DNA from: Fen-1359 sp963710355
Lineage (GTDB): Bacteria; Planctomycetota; Phycisphaerae; Sedimentisphaerales; Anaerobacaceae
Direction of reading: 5' to 3'
Length of the DNA: 64,000 nt
NCBI GenBank assembly: GCA_963710355.1
Contig: CAVPZU010000002.1
Location: 62,001-126,000 of the forward strand
In this document: positions 8,914-18,306 of the stretch, one piece after another
Numbering within the stretch: position 1 is the first letter of the stretch
Layout: every line of letters starts with the position of its first letter
Notes under the pieces: model-generated
The model's input: the letters and a program-made list of their open reading frames with translations, nothing else
Databases searched by the model: none
What the model was told of the DNA's origin: nothing
Program-made: the position numbers and the translations under genes

Positions 8914-10179
8914 CTACTTATAAGAAGGAAGTTTCTTTTCCACGAGCTTCTTCTCAAAACGCACAAATACCGGCAAACCATTTTTGTCAATGGGAACTAC
9001 CACTTCACCCTGCACCAGAGGCCGAACATAATCCAGCATCGCATCAGTCACGAAATTTCCCTCTGCATTGATGTATTCATCGGGCACAATCTTTTCGGCA
9101 GCTGCCACATCACACAGCGGCGCCAGTCCTGTCACACACTTATACGGGTTGTTGCTTTGTCGAACCAGCGTAACCATTTTTCCGTTCTCGCCTTTCAGGG
9201 CTGCATTTACCGCCGCCCGGCCGCACATATATGCTTCATCACGGTCAGTAAGAGAGGCAAAATGCATTGCGCTTCGCTGGTTGGTCCCAAGTTTGTTGAA
9301 ACGGGCCTTGATGCCCACTTCCTTCTCCACAACCGCCTTTAGAATCTCCGCAACGCCGCCCAGTTGAGAATGCCCAAAACCGTCCTTGCCAAATGTTCCC
9401 GTATCAGCTGTGATATACAGGCCGTTTTCATTCCGCAAACCTTCACCTGCCACGATAAAGACGCGTTTGAACTCTTTTAAAACGACCTTGACATCCTCGA
9501 CAAACTTATCAAAACTGAAAACCCTTTCCGGCAGATAAATCAAATGCGGAGCATCCTCCGGGCTGCGTCGAGCCAGACCCGTTGAAGCAGCAATCCAACC
9601 AGTATTACGTCCCATGACCTCAAGAATAGTACAAGTGTCGGTGGTATAGAGCGCCTCCGTATCCCTGCCGGCTTCCATTGCACATGTCGCAACATACTTT
9701 GCCACGCTGCCGTAGCCGGGACAGTGGTCCGTAAAGCCAAGGTCATTGTCAATGGTCTTCGGTATGCCTATACAGGTCAGTTCATACCGCCTGTCCAACG
9801 CCAGTTGATTCACCTTATCCGCCGTATCCATTGAGTCATTGCCGCCGGCATAGAAAAAATAATGGATGTCGTGTGCCTTAAAGACATCCAAAATCCGCCC
9901 ATAGTCGGCTTTAGAATCTTGCAGACTTTTGAGTTTATACCGACATGAACCTATCGCTGCAGCAGGAGTCGTCTTAAGTCCTTCAATCACATCCGCTGGT
10001 TCCCTGGAAATATCGAACAGCTCCTCTTTCAAAACCCCCAGAATGCCGTTAACTGCACCATAAATGACGCCAAACTTGCCGGAATTCATCACTTCCTGGA
10101 TGACTCCGCAGGCGCTGGAATTAATGACGGCGGTCGGCCCGCCGGATTGTGCCACAATCACGTTCTGTTTTTTTGCCAT
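8914..10179 (-). CDS. pfp: diphosphate (PPi)-type 6-phosphofructokinase
   Basis: A 421-residue PfkA-superfamily kinase acting in glycolysis and possibly the pentose phosphate pathway. The two residues that set donor preference point to PPi: AGGNDS places Asp115 where ATP enzymes have Gly (E. coli 104), and PKTIDND places Lys141 where ATP enzymes have Gly (E. coli 124). The catalytic TIDND and GRNTGW are intact. It is the first gene of the uronate operon and reads into the uxaE remnant 12 bases later. PPi enzymes are reversible, and some also phosphorylate sedoheptulose 7-phosphate. SD GGAG lies about 12 bases before the ATG. Confidence 0.88.
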   Translation of the reverse strand: MAKKQNVIVAQSGGPTAVINSSACGVIQEVMNSGKFGVIYGAVNGILGVLKEELFDISREPADVIEGLKTTPAAAIGSCRYKLKSLQDSKADYGRILDVFKAHDIHYFFYAGGNDSMDTADKVNQLALDRRYELTCIGIPKTIDNDLGFTDHCPGYGSVAKYVATCAMEAGRDTEALYTTDTCTILEVMGRNTGWIAASTGLARRSPEDAPHLIYLPERVFSFDKFVEDVKVVLKEFKRVFIVAGEGLRNENGLYITADTGTFGKDGFGHSQLGGVAEILKAVVEKEVGIKARFNKLGTNQRSAMHFASLTDRDEAYMCGRAAVNAALKGENGKMVTLVRQSNNPYKCVTGLAPLCDVAAAEKIVPDEYINAEGNFVTDAMLDYVRPLVQGEVVVPIDKNGLPVFVRFEKKLVEKKLPSYK

Positions 10180-10217
10180 CAGATTTCAAACTCCATAATT
10201 GTCAGAATTAAATTATT

Positions 10218-10255
10218 ATCTCACAACATGAGATTATTATCATGAGATTATTATC
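10218..10255. promoter_or_regulatory. possible operator upstream of pfp/uronate operon
   Basis: ATCTCA-caaca-TGAGAT forms a perfect 6-base dyad (10218-10234). The right arm is the start of a 14-base unit, ATGAGATTATTATC, repeated directly at 10228-10241 and 10242-10255. A related GTGAGATATTA occurs near 10380. The block lies 40-75 bases upstream of the first gene of the uronate operon, a natural place for a regulator site. No regulator gene is adjacent and no convincing -35/-10 pair stands out. Confidence 0.35.
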
Positions 10256-10397
10256 AAGATTTCTTTCCAAATATCAAGTTTTTCTGTTTTTTCTAAGTGC
10301 TTTATATATATGTCGTTATGTGAATTCATATTCAGCCTGAATAAATTGTGACCAATTTTTTTTTGATAATACTCATGACGTGAGATATTAAAGAAGA

Positions 10398-10535
10398 ATG
10401 ATTATAAAAAACAGCCCCATAGATTCTAAAAGTGCCGGCGGCACGTCAATCATCGAATTTACCAACTGTGGCGACCGGGCAATTGACGTCTTCGGTGAAT
10501 TGGCCGTCTATCGCGACCGGGAGTGCCCGAAATGA
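10398..10535 (+). CDS. small ORF or gene fragment, 45 residues
   Basis: An ATG-to-TGA frame, preceded by AAGAAG, starting MIIKNSPIDSKSAGG and ending VYRDRECPK. It lies alone in the ~375 bases between the divergent pfp side and the end of the usher-like gene. I do not recognise it. The amino acid composition is protein-like (EFTNCGDRAIDVFGELAVY), which suggests a broken piece of a larger secreted or beta-rich protein rather than chance. There is no neighbour on the same strand. Confidence 0.3.
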   Translation: MIIKNSPIDSKSAGGTSIIEFTNCGDRAIDVFGELAVYRDRECPK

Positions 10536-10555
10536 TTCTCGGCACAGGTTCACAA

Positions 10556-13500
10556 TTATTTTTGTTTTTCCTCAAACAGATTTTGCGGTTCGGATATGAT
10601 ACGGATGCGACGTTTCATTGGCAATACTTTTACGGATACTTTAGTTATTTGGCCCGGTTTTAGTTCAAGTTCAAAAGTATCTTTTTCCAGATAATGATAT
10701 TCAGGCAAATTGTTATTATATATTTTAAGTGTCCAAATGCCCGGCCTTAATTCCTTAAACTCGAAATATCCTTGTCTATCTGTTATGACGCGTTTTATTT
10801 CCGTATTGTTTTTGAGTTCTATGAGAACATTTACCAGACCGTAATCTTCAATGAGTTTGCTATCACTGGAATTATCGTTTCCGAAAACATAACGAGACTC
10901 ATCAATGTTACGTAATTCTCCGCTCGGAGATGCTTTATCAAAGTTGTTTTCATAACGGTAAACCATAATGCGCCCCATCAGGCATACGGCTTGTGTCACC
11001 GGGATATTTATTGTTGTTTTTTCTCCGCCTTTAACAAGTAATTCAATAGGGGTTTTTAGGTTGGGTATTCGGTTTGTGCCTATACTTGAGGTATCTACAT
11101 TTAGATAATACATACCCGGCTTCAATGAAGGAAAACCAAAATTGCCACCATTGTCGCTTATCACAGTTAAGTCATTAAGCCTAAGAATGGCATTGCCGAT
11201 TGAATTTTGCGTATCCTCGTCATAAATATATCCCAGAACGCTGCCAGTACTTTTCTTTATAGAAACGGGCAGTCCTAAAGGAACCATGTATTGCACCATC
11301 AAGGATGTATCATCTTTATAGCCTGGGCTTTTGTATTTGGTCTGGCGAGCAGTAACAGAGAGCTTGTTGTTATTGATGAAGGCATGGCTCAAACCCAGCT
11401 CCAGCGTATCCCTATCGCCGTGAACAGTACCTTGAGAATTGTTAGTTTGCAAACCGAAATTGAAAAAAGTTCTGTTTGATATTTTATAGTGAGCGCTCAA
11501 GCCGAAAGTTATGCTGCTTTTGTTTTCACCGGTGAAATCACTGTTTTTATCATAGTAAATGTACCCGCTGTACGACTGTTTCAAGTCCGGCTTAAAATAC
11601 ACCGAAGCATCATATCTTTCCGCCCTGGACGTTTCGCTTTCCAGCCTATTTTTTGTTTTGCCCAATTCAGCAAAGGTATTGAAGGTCAATTTTTCGAAAC
11701 TCTGTCCTATTCCAAATCTAAAAGTGTCCTCCTGGTAATCGAACTTGGGACTGTCAAGCCTGTCTCTGTGCTCGCGGGTAAGCAAATCAAAAGAGAAGGT
11801 AGTATCAGTTTGCAGTTTGTAGTCAAGACCCAATTGATAGTATTTCTCCGAAGCTGCTGAATAAAATATGGGATTTAAATCAAGATTATTTTTTTCCTGC
11901 CTGAAGGAAGCGTTTAATTTCAGACGTTCCTTTACAGGTAGCGTTATACCTCCTGAGATAAAGTCGAGGTCGCTGTAATAGCCCGGATAGTCAGGGCCGG
12001 CATGAATCAATTTTAAGTAGTAGCTGAACCAATTGTCGCATCCATAGAATCTGGTCAAATACGCATTGTCTTTTCCGGTACCTCCCGGCCCTAATGCATA
12101 TTCAAGCTCAAGCTGGGTATTTCTAAAGGGCTTAAACTCCCCTTCAAAACTTGCAATGTCACTTATCTTACCATCTTTGTTCTTTCTAAGGTAATTTAGC
12201 CCAACGGTATGCGTGTCATCTATTGAATAGTCTATGTAGGCTGCAGTTTCTTCTATCGCAGGTTCCATCCAGCGAGTATTCATATGATAGGCTCCGAGAC
12301 TCAAACCTTCATCAAAGTGAAGCTTGCCTTCCAGGCCTCTGCCATATAGATAACTTTCAGTCAAAGCAGATACGGAGTAACTATTATCACCAAAATTAAG
12401 CTCGTGATCTTTAGTCCAATAGTTCAGCGTGTATTCATCGCGTTCACCAAAGATTGATTTATCCTGTACATCCGGCCCTCTAAAGCGAAACTTCACATGC
12501 TCTTTGCCTTCTTCGTCTAAAGTTCCTTCACCGCGAACATCAGTTTGAAAGCCGGATGTGCGGTCTTCATTTTTATCAGATATGTATCTGAAAGTTACTT
12601 CCGTCGGAATTCTGTGGAAACAGTCTGCTACTCCGGCAATTCGTGGAATAATTTCCGTAAAATTAGTAGCTGTGTTCTGTGCTCTTATCTTACCATCAAG
12701 AACCTCTTCGGCGGTCAACTGAAGAAGATGTTTTATTCCTTTTGTTGCCTTCGGATCGGTTTTTACACTTACGGTAACTGTCTGCGATTGACCGGGAGCA
12801 AGTTTGAACTTTTCTACATCCATCGTATAAGGTATGCCCTCTCCGCTGCTGACCTTTGCATTGACTTGAGATTCTGCGTTGCCTTCATTTGTAACCGCAA
12901 AAGAACACCGGTATTCTTCACCAGCGATTACAAACTTTGGCGGTTGCAATAATTCTACTTTTAATCTGCTCACCGGCAGCACCTTTACATAGACAGTATA
13001 AAAGTCACTGGCAGAAGGATATTTTCTATCTTTAATTAAATACGTGATTTCGTATTGACCTGCTAAAGTTGTTTGAGGTACGAAAAAGCTTACCAGCTTC
13101 GCGGTGGTCTGGTTTGGATTTAATTCAAAAGGGAGGTCTTTTATAATAAGCACCCAGCCTTTAGGAAGTCTTACTTCGGGAACGAATTCTTTTCTTATGT
13201 CAGTCGGATTAGTCACACGAAAAACAGCAGTTACTACCCCTCGTGATTCTGTTTCAAGAATCTCATTCGCATCTTTTGGCCCCAATATGAATTTTAAGTT
13301 GCCTTCAGAACGATGTTCAAGGTTTATGCTGTTGCTGTTTTTAGAAATCTTTTTTGACAAGGTCAGGATTGCCTGATTATTGGGTTCTTCAGCTGGCTGG
13401 CTGACAGTGCCCTGTTTTTCAATTGGCGGTGAACGCTTCCCAGCGGCATTTTCCTCCCGGGGAATGATGTATATTGAATGCAAGGCGCTGACTCGCGTCT

Positions 13501-14174
13501 CCGGTTTTTCATCCGGACCAATCCGGGCGGTTACCGAAGGTTGTGTTTAAACGTTTTCGCTATTTTTGCATCTGGTTTTATAGTTACAGTGATTATTTTC
13601 GATTGGCTGGGGCCGAGTCTAAAATTATTAGTATCAACCGTAAATGGGACATTTTCACTGCTATCAACACTTACGTAGATAATATCTTCGGTTTCACTTT
13701 TGTTAATAATTAAAAAGCAGATTTTATACTCTTCACCTGCGACGACGTATTGCGAGATTTCCGGTTGTTTTTTCTCCGGCTTAGCTGGTAAAACTACTAC
13801 ATCAATGGTGTAAAAGTCATAAACCGAAGGGTATTTTCTGTCGTGTACCAGATATTTGATTTTGTACCTGCCCTGTGAGGTTGTTTCGGGGACAAAAAAG
13901 TTCACCATTTTGGTAATACTTTCGTTGGCCCCAGCTCGAAAGGAAAGTCTTCTGCAATAAGTTTCCAGCCCTCAGGTAGTTCAATTTCACTGATGAGCAA
14001 GCGGTTTTCACGGGTGGTATTTGTTACCCGAAACGCAGCGGTTACTATTTCTCTCGGTGCGATTTCAAAAAATTCCCTTCCCGCCGGCCTTACATCCAGA
14101 CCTTTATCATCTGCAGCAGCATAAGCAGCAGTTAAAAGGAAAAACAGTATGGCTAAAGCCCTGTTTCTCATCAT
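10556..14174 (-). CDS. usher-like outer-membrane beta-barrel protein with N-terminal Ig-like (NEW3-type) modules (two frameshifts)
   Basis: Restored across two lesions this is ~1200 residues. Segment 14174-~13910 gives a signal peptide (MMRNRALAILFFLLTAAYAAA) and the first Ig-like half. A base lost near 13917 (GGGCCC read as GGGCC) moves into 13908-13535, the second half (FFVPETTSQG, EEYKICFLIIN). A base lost near 13540 moves into the last 975 residues. These repeat the Ig-like pair (FFVPQTTLAG, EEYRCSFAVTN), then carry a barrel region of alternating strands with FGDNSYSVSALTE, then two carboxypeptidase-regulatory-like folds (SVLGYIYDEDTQNSIGNA; RVITDRQGYFEFKELRPGIW). Order and context, just after a PapD-like chaperone and three small secreted subunits, suggest an usher that exports a surface fibre. 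The TTG at 13483 is not a true start because the 975-residue part lacks a signal peptide. Confidence 0.6.
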
Positions 14175-14208
14175 TAGCCTTGTTTCTCATCATTAGCCCT
14201 GTTTCTCA

Positions 14209-15027
14209 TCATTCAAATTTCAAGGTATAATTGGCCCCGAAAATACAGTCTCCACCGCAATCGGCTACTACCAGTGCTTGATATGAGCCTTGCGGCACGT
14301 CGCTTAAATCAATTTTATATCGGACAGAAGCACTGGGGTAGATACGGTTTCTATCAGTTTCGAATCTGCCGATATGTTTGCCGCTTTCATCATAGAGCTC
14401 CGCCCACAAATACGGCCTTAGCCATTTTTGCCCGACATTTTCAATGTCAACCCGCAGAACTCTTTTTTCGTTTTCTCTCAGTAGTTTTGTCTCTACAAAT
14501 TTAAGGTTCTGCTCGCCGGTATCACCGATATCCGTAATCATTTGGATACCGTAACGTACAATCTGTGTTATGGCTACCTGGGGCTGAACCTGCTCGGCCT
14601 GACTACTTTCTGGTGAGCTTTTCGGTATCTCCTCTACCATCAGCATGCTCCAATAAGTACCCACAAGATTTGGGTCGTCGGGAACTTTTACGGTATAGTT
14701 GACCGTTGCTGTGCTTTTGGATGGAATTATTATCCGCTGCGGGCTAAAGCTAAGCCATGTGGCGTTGGAGCGTTTCAATTTTCCGGGGGCGCCGTAATCA
14801 TTGGTGCCATTAAAGTAACACAGGTAATCGGTTTGGTAGATTTTGACCTCTTGTGGTTGTGCATCCTTGTTTATAAGGATAACGGAACCCTCGTAGGTTT
14901 CGCCCAACATGGCCTTTTTCTGATGGGTCAAGCTGCCTATAATAGAGAGCCCCGCCTTTGTTGTAGAAGCTATCGACAAACAAAAAACTAAAGCCAAATA
15001 AACAATTTTTGTGGGCTTTCCCATCAC
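14209..15027 (-). CDS. periplasmic PapD-like (pilus-assembly type) chaperone
   Basis: A 272-residue secreted protein with a signal peptide ending near STTKAGLS. Two beta-sandwich domains are suggested. The first holds the chaperone-like run WLSFSPQRIIIPSKSTATVN followed by VPDDPNLVGTYWSMLMVEE, similar in plan to the G1-strand area of fimbrial chaperones. The second ends in DVPQGSYQALVVADCGG. It lies between the small subunits and the usher-like gene, the order seen in archaic/alternative chaperone-usher loci. I cannot verify the conserved Arg/Lys pair of classical PapD. An alternative is a distant WxL-interacting-type protein with the same fold. Confidence 0.6.
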   Translation of the reverse strand: MMGKPTKIVYLALVFCLSIASTTKAGLSIIGSLTHQKKAMLGETYEGSVILINKDAQPQEVKIYQTDYLCYFNGTNDYGAPGKLKRSNATWLSFSPQRIIIPSKSTATVNYTVKVPDDPNLVGTYWSMLMVEEIPKSSPESSQAEQVQPQVAITQIVRYGIQMITDIGDTGEQNLKFVETKLLRENEKRVLRVDIENVGQKWLRPYLWAELYDESGKHIGRFETDRNRIYPSASVRYKIDLSDVPQGSYQALVVADCGGDCIFGANYTLKFE

Positions 15028-15039
15028 TATTTTCCTTAA

Positions 15040-15501
15040 TTATTGGTCGAAAACCGTATATTGGATAGTAGCCGAATAACTACCAGGCGGCAGCACCTGT
15101 ATGGAAACACCCGTAAGTTTAAACTGGACGTTCACATTGGTATTACCAGTTCCGCTAACGCCAAGGAAATCTTGGTCGATATCTGTTACCTCCTGGTAGG
15201 AGCCTTCGGGAGTGGAGGTTTTTCTAATATACAGGTGCAGGCCACCAGGCAGGGTGGAGTCGGTTTTTTCTACCTGCACTTTCCAGTTGCCGGTGGCTGT
15301 AATATTTAATTGTACTGCGTCAGCAGCGCTTTGGTAGGTGTCATTTAGGTTGCTGCCGGCGCCGGCAAGTAAGTTTGAGGCATCTATGTTCTCAGACCAG
15401 CTGCCGGTTACTTTAATGTCTGTGGACCATGATATCTCACAAAAGAAAATGAGTAAGAACGATAAGGCAAGAATAATTCCTTTCAATTTCCTGTTCTTCA
15501 T
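15040..15501 (-). CDS. secreted beta-rich subunit (pilin-like), third of three
   Basis: About 153 residues starting at the ATG of MKNRKLKGIILALSFLL, a signal peptide ending near SWSTDI. The mature part is alternating polar/hydrophobic strands (GNWKVQVEKTDSTLPGGLHL, NVNVQFKLTGVSIQVLPPG) and ends SATIQYTVFDQ, as a pilin or SCPU-type subunit would. A TTG at 15522 is possible but adds a poor signal peptide. It is 12 bases upstream of the chaperone gene. No similarity to a named family can be claimed. Confidence 0.6.
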   Translation of the reverse strand: MKNRKLKGIILALSFLLIFFCEISWSTDIKVTGSWSENIDASNLLAGAGSNLNDTYQSAADAVQLNITATGNWKVQVEKTDSTLPGGLHLYIRKTSTPEGSYQEVTDIDQDFLGVSGTGNTNVNVQFKLTGVSIQVLPPGSYSATIQYTVFDQ

Positions 15502-15552
15502 AAACAGCAAAAAGCCAAACAATTGTTTTAACGATTATTTTTGTTCTGCCCA

Positions 15553-16039
15553 CTAAGAAGCGGTAAGTGTAAAGGTAATGGTATGAACATCAGAGCCCGT
15601 TCCTTGTGCTGCGGTTGCATGGGCGGTGTACTGTATGCCACAACCTCCCGTTGTTGTGGCAATACCGGTCACGAAACTCGTTGGTGTGTCAGTAACAATC
15701 ACTTCGGAGGCAGCGGTTCCACCTGTAACAGTCTCGGGCCAAAGCTTTGAGAGTAAACTTCTGAGAAGCCAGATTAGTTGCTATGGTAATTTTTTTGCTC
15801 GATTCATTTGTGGTCCAGGCCAGGCTTGCAGTGGTATTATCAACTTGAGCATCTGGGTCACTACCGGCAGTAGCAGTGTGAATTGTTAGAGTAACACTAC
15901 CGCCGGCAATAGCAAGTTCGTTAATCGCACTTACTGTTACGGTGACAGTGTGGTTATCGGTGTTACTCGCGACGGCATATCCACTTAGAAACAGGGTACA
16001 AAATACTATCGATGCCAAAATTTTAGTGAAAGTTTTCAT
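15553..16039 (-). CDS. secreted pilin-like subunit, second of three (frameshifted)
   Basis: A signal peptide (MKTFTKILASIVFCTLFLSGYAVA) follows a good GGAG site. The first frame runs to ~15745, where one extra base in GCCC shifts it. Reading on in the next frame gives AETVTGGTAASEVIVTD, then TSFVTGIATTTGGCGIQY and an end at VHTITFTLTAS. This end matches the end of the neighbouring subunit (SAVITGIAREVGGCSVEY and HIITFTITE), so the two are paralogues and the restored frame is right. Length ~162 residues. Likely a fibre subunit handled by the adjacent chaperone. Confidence 0.65.
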
Positions 16040-16298
16040 AGCTTAAGCTCCTAACTTTCTTTTTGTATCGCCATAGTTTTAATGCCTTTTTAACTTTCGG
16101 GTATATTTTTGTTTGCAAAGAGCATTCTCCTAAAAACCTTATCGTGGGAATTTGGGAAAGATTAAGATTTCTTCATATTAAGTAAATAGTGCTTTCCCAC
16201 GTATACACACAATACATCCATTATTGGGCATCATTACCGGACCCTGAGATTTTTATTTGGAATGTTTCGCAGAAAAATGTGTTTTAGCAACAGACCCG

Positions 16299-16784
16299 CT
16301 ACTCTGTGATAGTGAAAGTAATGATGTGGTCGTCGTGATCTGTTTCTCTGTCGGTCTTGGGCGACGCTTCATACTCCACAGAACATCCGCCGACCTCACG
16401 TGCGATACCAGTTATAACAGCTGAAGGCTTATTATCAACAACCACCCAGCCGGTCGAACGGCCTTTGCTATCTAAGCTTACGGCTCGAACTCTAAGAATA
16501 TAATTCATCTCATCGGCTGCCAAATTAGAGTGAACAGTTACTCTCATTCCTTCAAGGTTTGTTGTCCACTTTAAATTTTGTTCTTTGGTATTTATCCCCG
16601 TAACGTCAACAATCAGCCGAGTCCAATTCACACCAATAGTTTCTGTAAGCGAGAGAACAGCAACAGGCTCCACCTTTGTTGTTACAACATGAGCAGCAGT
16701 AGCACTACCAGCCATGGTGTATCCTGCTAATCCAAAAATTAAAATCGAGATAATTAGCACACACAACCCGCATCTTTTCAGCAT
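16299..16784 (-). CDS. secreted pilin-like subunit, first of three
   Basis: 161 residues from the ATG at 16784, chosen because GGGAGA lies seven bases upstream and MLKRCGLCVLIISILIFGLA is a clear signal peptide; the longer frame to 16889 lacks both. The mature protein is all-beta in appearance, with TGIAREVGGCSVEYEASP shared in pattern with the next subunit, including one conserved Gly-Gly-Cys. Head of the chaperone/usher-like operon. Bases 16040-16298 between the two subunits hold no gene; a promoter may lie there, but I see no clear one. Confidence 0.65.
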   Translation of the reverse strand: MLKRCGLCVLIISILIFGLAGYTMAGSATAAHVVTTKVEPVAVLSLTETIGVNWTRLIVDVTGINTKEQNLKWTTNLEGMRVTVHSNLAADEMNYILRVRAVSLDSKGRSTGWVVVDNKPSAVITGIAREVGGCSVEYEASPKTDRETDHDDHIITFTITE

Positions 16785-16970
16785 ATTAGTCTCCCTTTCT
16801 CCTAAACCAATTAATAACAGGTTTATTATATCATTTTTCCAGGTGAAAACCAAGGGAAATGAGACCGAAGTTAGTGCTAATCTGGTCAAATTGGTGCAGT
16901 AGCCATTTCTGAGGGTTTAATGAAAAAGGCCGACAAACATAACTGCTTGCCAGCCCTTAAGTTGCAACAA

Positions 16971-17044
16971 CGAGGCCGAAGGGGCTCGAACCCTCAACCT
17001 TCGGATCGACAGTCCGATGCTCTAGCCAATTGAGCTACGGCCCC
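16971..17044 (-). tRNA. tRNA-Asp (GTC)
   Basis: On the minus strand GGGGCCG pairs with CGGCCTC (one G-U), the anticodon loop is CTGTCGA (anticodon GTC), the T-arm holds GGTTCGAGCC, and the discriminator is G as expected for Asp. CCA is not encoded. Confidence 0.93.
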
Positions 17045-17230
17045 GTCTTAATTTCAGAGCCGCTATGATAGCAGGCAAATCGGCAGACTGTCAATATCAT
17101 AAGGCAGACAATTCGAGGAAAAATATAAGTTTCGATTTGCTTTTCTACTCCCGCCAAAGACTGGTATAACTTGCAATCGAAGGCTGCATCCGTAAGATAA
17201 TCTATTATCGAATAAAGGTATAAAACCGGC

Positions 17231-18076
17231 GTGAATGAGAAAAAACTAAAAATAATACTCGATAGACTTTATGCTAAATACAACCGTCGGGATTTAATCG
17301 CCCCCGACCCGCTGCAATTCGTCTATAAATATAAAATGCGAGCCGACAGAGAAATCGTCGCCCTGCTTTCCGCGACTCTCGCTTATGGCCGAGTAGAGCA
17401 AATCGAAAAAGACCTTAAAGACTTATTCGAAAGAATTGGTAAAAGCCCTTTTGATTTCACTTTGAATTTTAACAAGACAAAAAGAGAAAGACTTGCCGAC
17501 TTTAAGCACCGATTCAATACCGGCAAAGACATTGCTGATTTGCTTGAGATTCTGAAAATCATCCTGAAAAAACACAGCAGTATTGAAAACTTCTTTTTGG
17601 AAGGTTACAACAACGATGATGAAAATATCATACCGGCCTTGACAAATTTCTGTAACTGCCTGTATGCGATGTATGGGGACAGGTTTGGCCGGCCTGTTAG
17701 CAAGGGTTTTCAGTTTCTACTTGCAAGTCCTGCAAACGGAAGTGTCTGTAAAAGGCTGAATATGTTTCTACGGTGGATGGTGCGAAGCGATGACGTTGAC
17801 CCGGGCCTGTGGAAATCGGTTGATAAGGCGAAACTGATTGTCCCTATAGATGTTCATATGGCAAGGCTTTGTAAAATTCTCGGCCTATACAAAAGAAAAA
17901 CAGTATCGTTGAAAACTGCCGTTGAGATAACAGAGAACTTTAAAAGAATCGAACCAGCCGACCCTGTTAAATACGATTTTGCTTTATCCCGCATCGGCAT
18001 AATCGAAAACTGCACAGGTAAATTGCGAAAAGAATGCAAAAATTGCGAACTGTTTCCCTTCTGCAAAAAATTATAA
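17231..18076 (+). CDS. TIGR02757 / DUF2400 family protein, HhH-GPD-like with [4Fe-4S] motif
   Basis: 281 residues, GTG start. The N-terminal ADREIVALLSATLAYGRV and the C-terminal VDVHMARL-like segment (VPIDVHMARLCKILGL) are typical of TIGR02757. The C-terminus carries C-x7-C-x2-C-x5-C, close to the iron-sulfur loop of endonuclease III-type glycosylases. The family's function is not established; a role in nucleic-acid repair is plausible. The gene stands alone between a tRNA and a repeat region. Confidence 0.8.
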   Translation: MNEKKLKIILDRLYAKYNRRDLIAPDPLQFVYKYKMRADREIVALLSATLAYGRVEQIEKDLKDLFERIGKSPFDFTLNFNKTKRERLADFKHRFNTGKDIADLLEILKIILKKHSSIENFFLEGYNNDDENIIPALTNFCNCLYAMYGDRFGRPVSKGFQFLLASPANGSVCKRLNMFLRWMVRSDDVDPGLWKSVDKAKLIVPIDVHMARLCKILGLYKRKTVSLKTAVEITENFKRIEPADPVKYDFALSRIGIIENCTGKLRKECKNCELFPFCKKL

Positions 18077-18190
18077 GCCACAGAGAACACAGAGACCGCA
18101 GAGATTTTCAGGCACTTTTCGAAAACTAAAAACTAACCACTAAAAACTAACGACTAATTAAACCGCGGATTACACGGATTTTCACGGATT
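18077..18190. repeat. left block of nested inverted repeats flanking the Sel1 gene
   Basis: Three motifs in order. A: GCCACAGAG..CACAGAGACCGCAGAG (18077-18103). B: a low-complexity run ending in TAAAAACTAACGACTAATTA (~18140-18160). C: AACCGCGGATTACACGG plus TTTTCACGGATT (18161-18190). All three recur in reverse orientation and reverse order downstream of the Sel1 gene. Confidence 0.7.
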
Positions 18191-18306
18191 GTTTAAAGCA
18201 CAAAGTCACAAAGGAAAATGCTCCCGATGGTTTTTGAGTTGACGCAATCGCGGCAATTGCCTACAATCCGTATAATAATAAACTGGAATATTGGAGGCAC
18301 AAAAAT

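Noticed and set aside
13483..13483. TTG at 13483 as start of the 975-residue usher-like protein
   Set aside because: The frame is open further upstream, continues a linker from the first Ig-like module after one restored base, and lacks a signal peptide.
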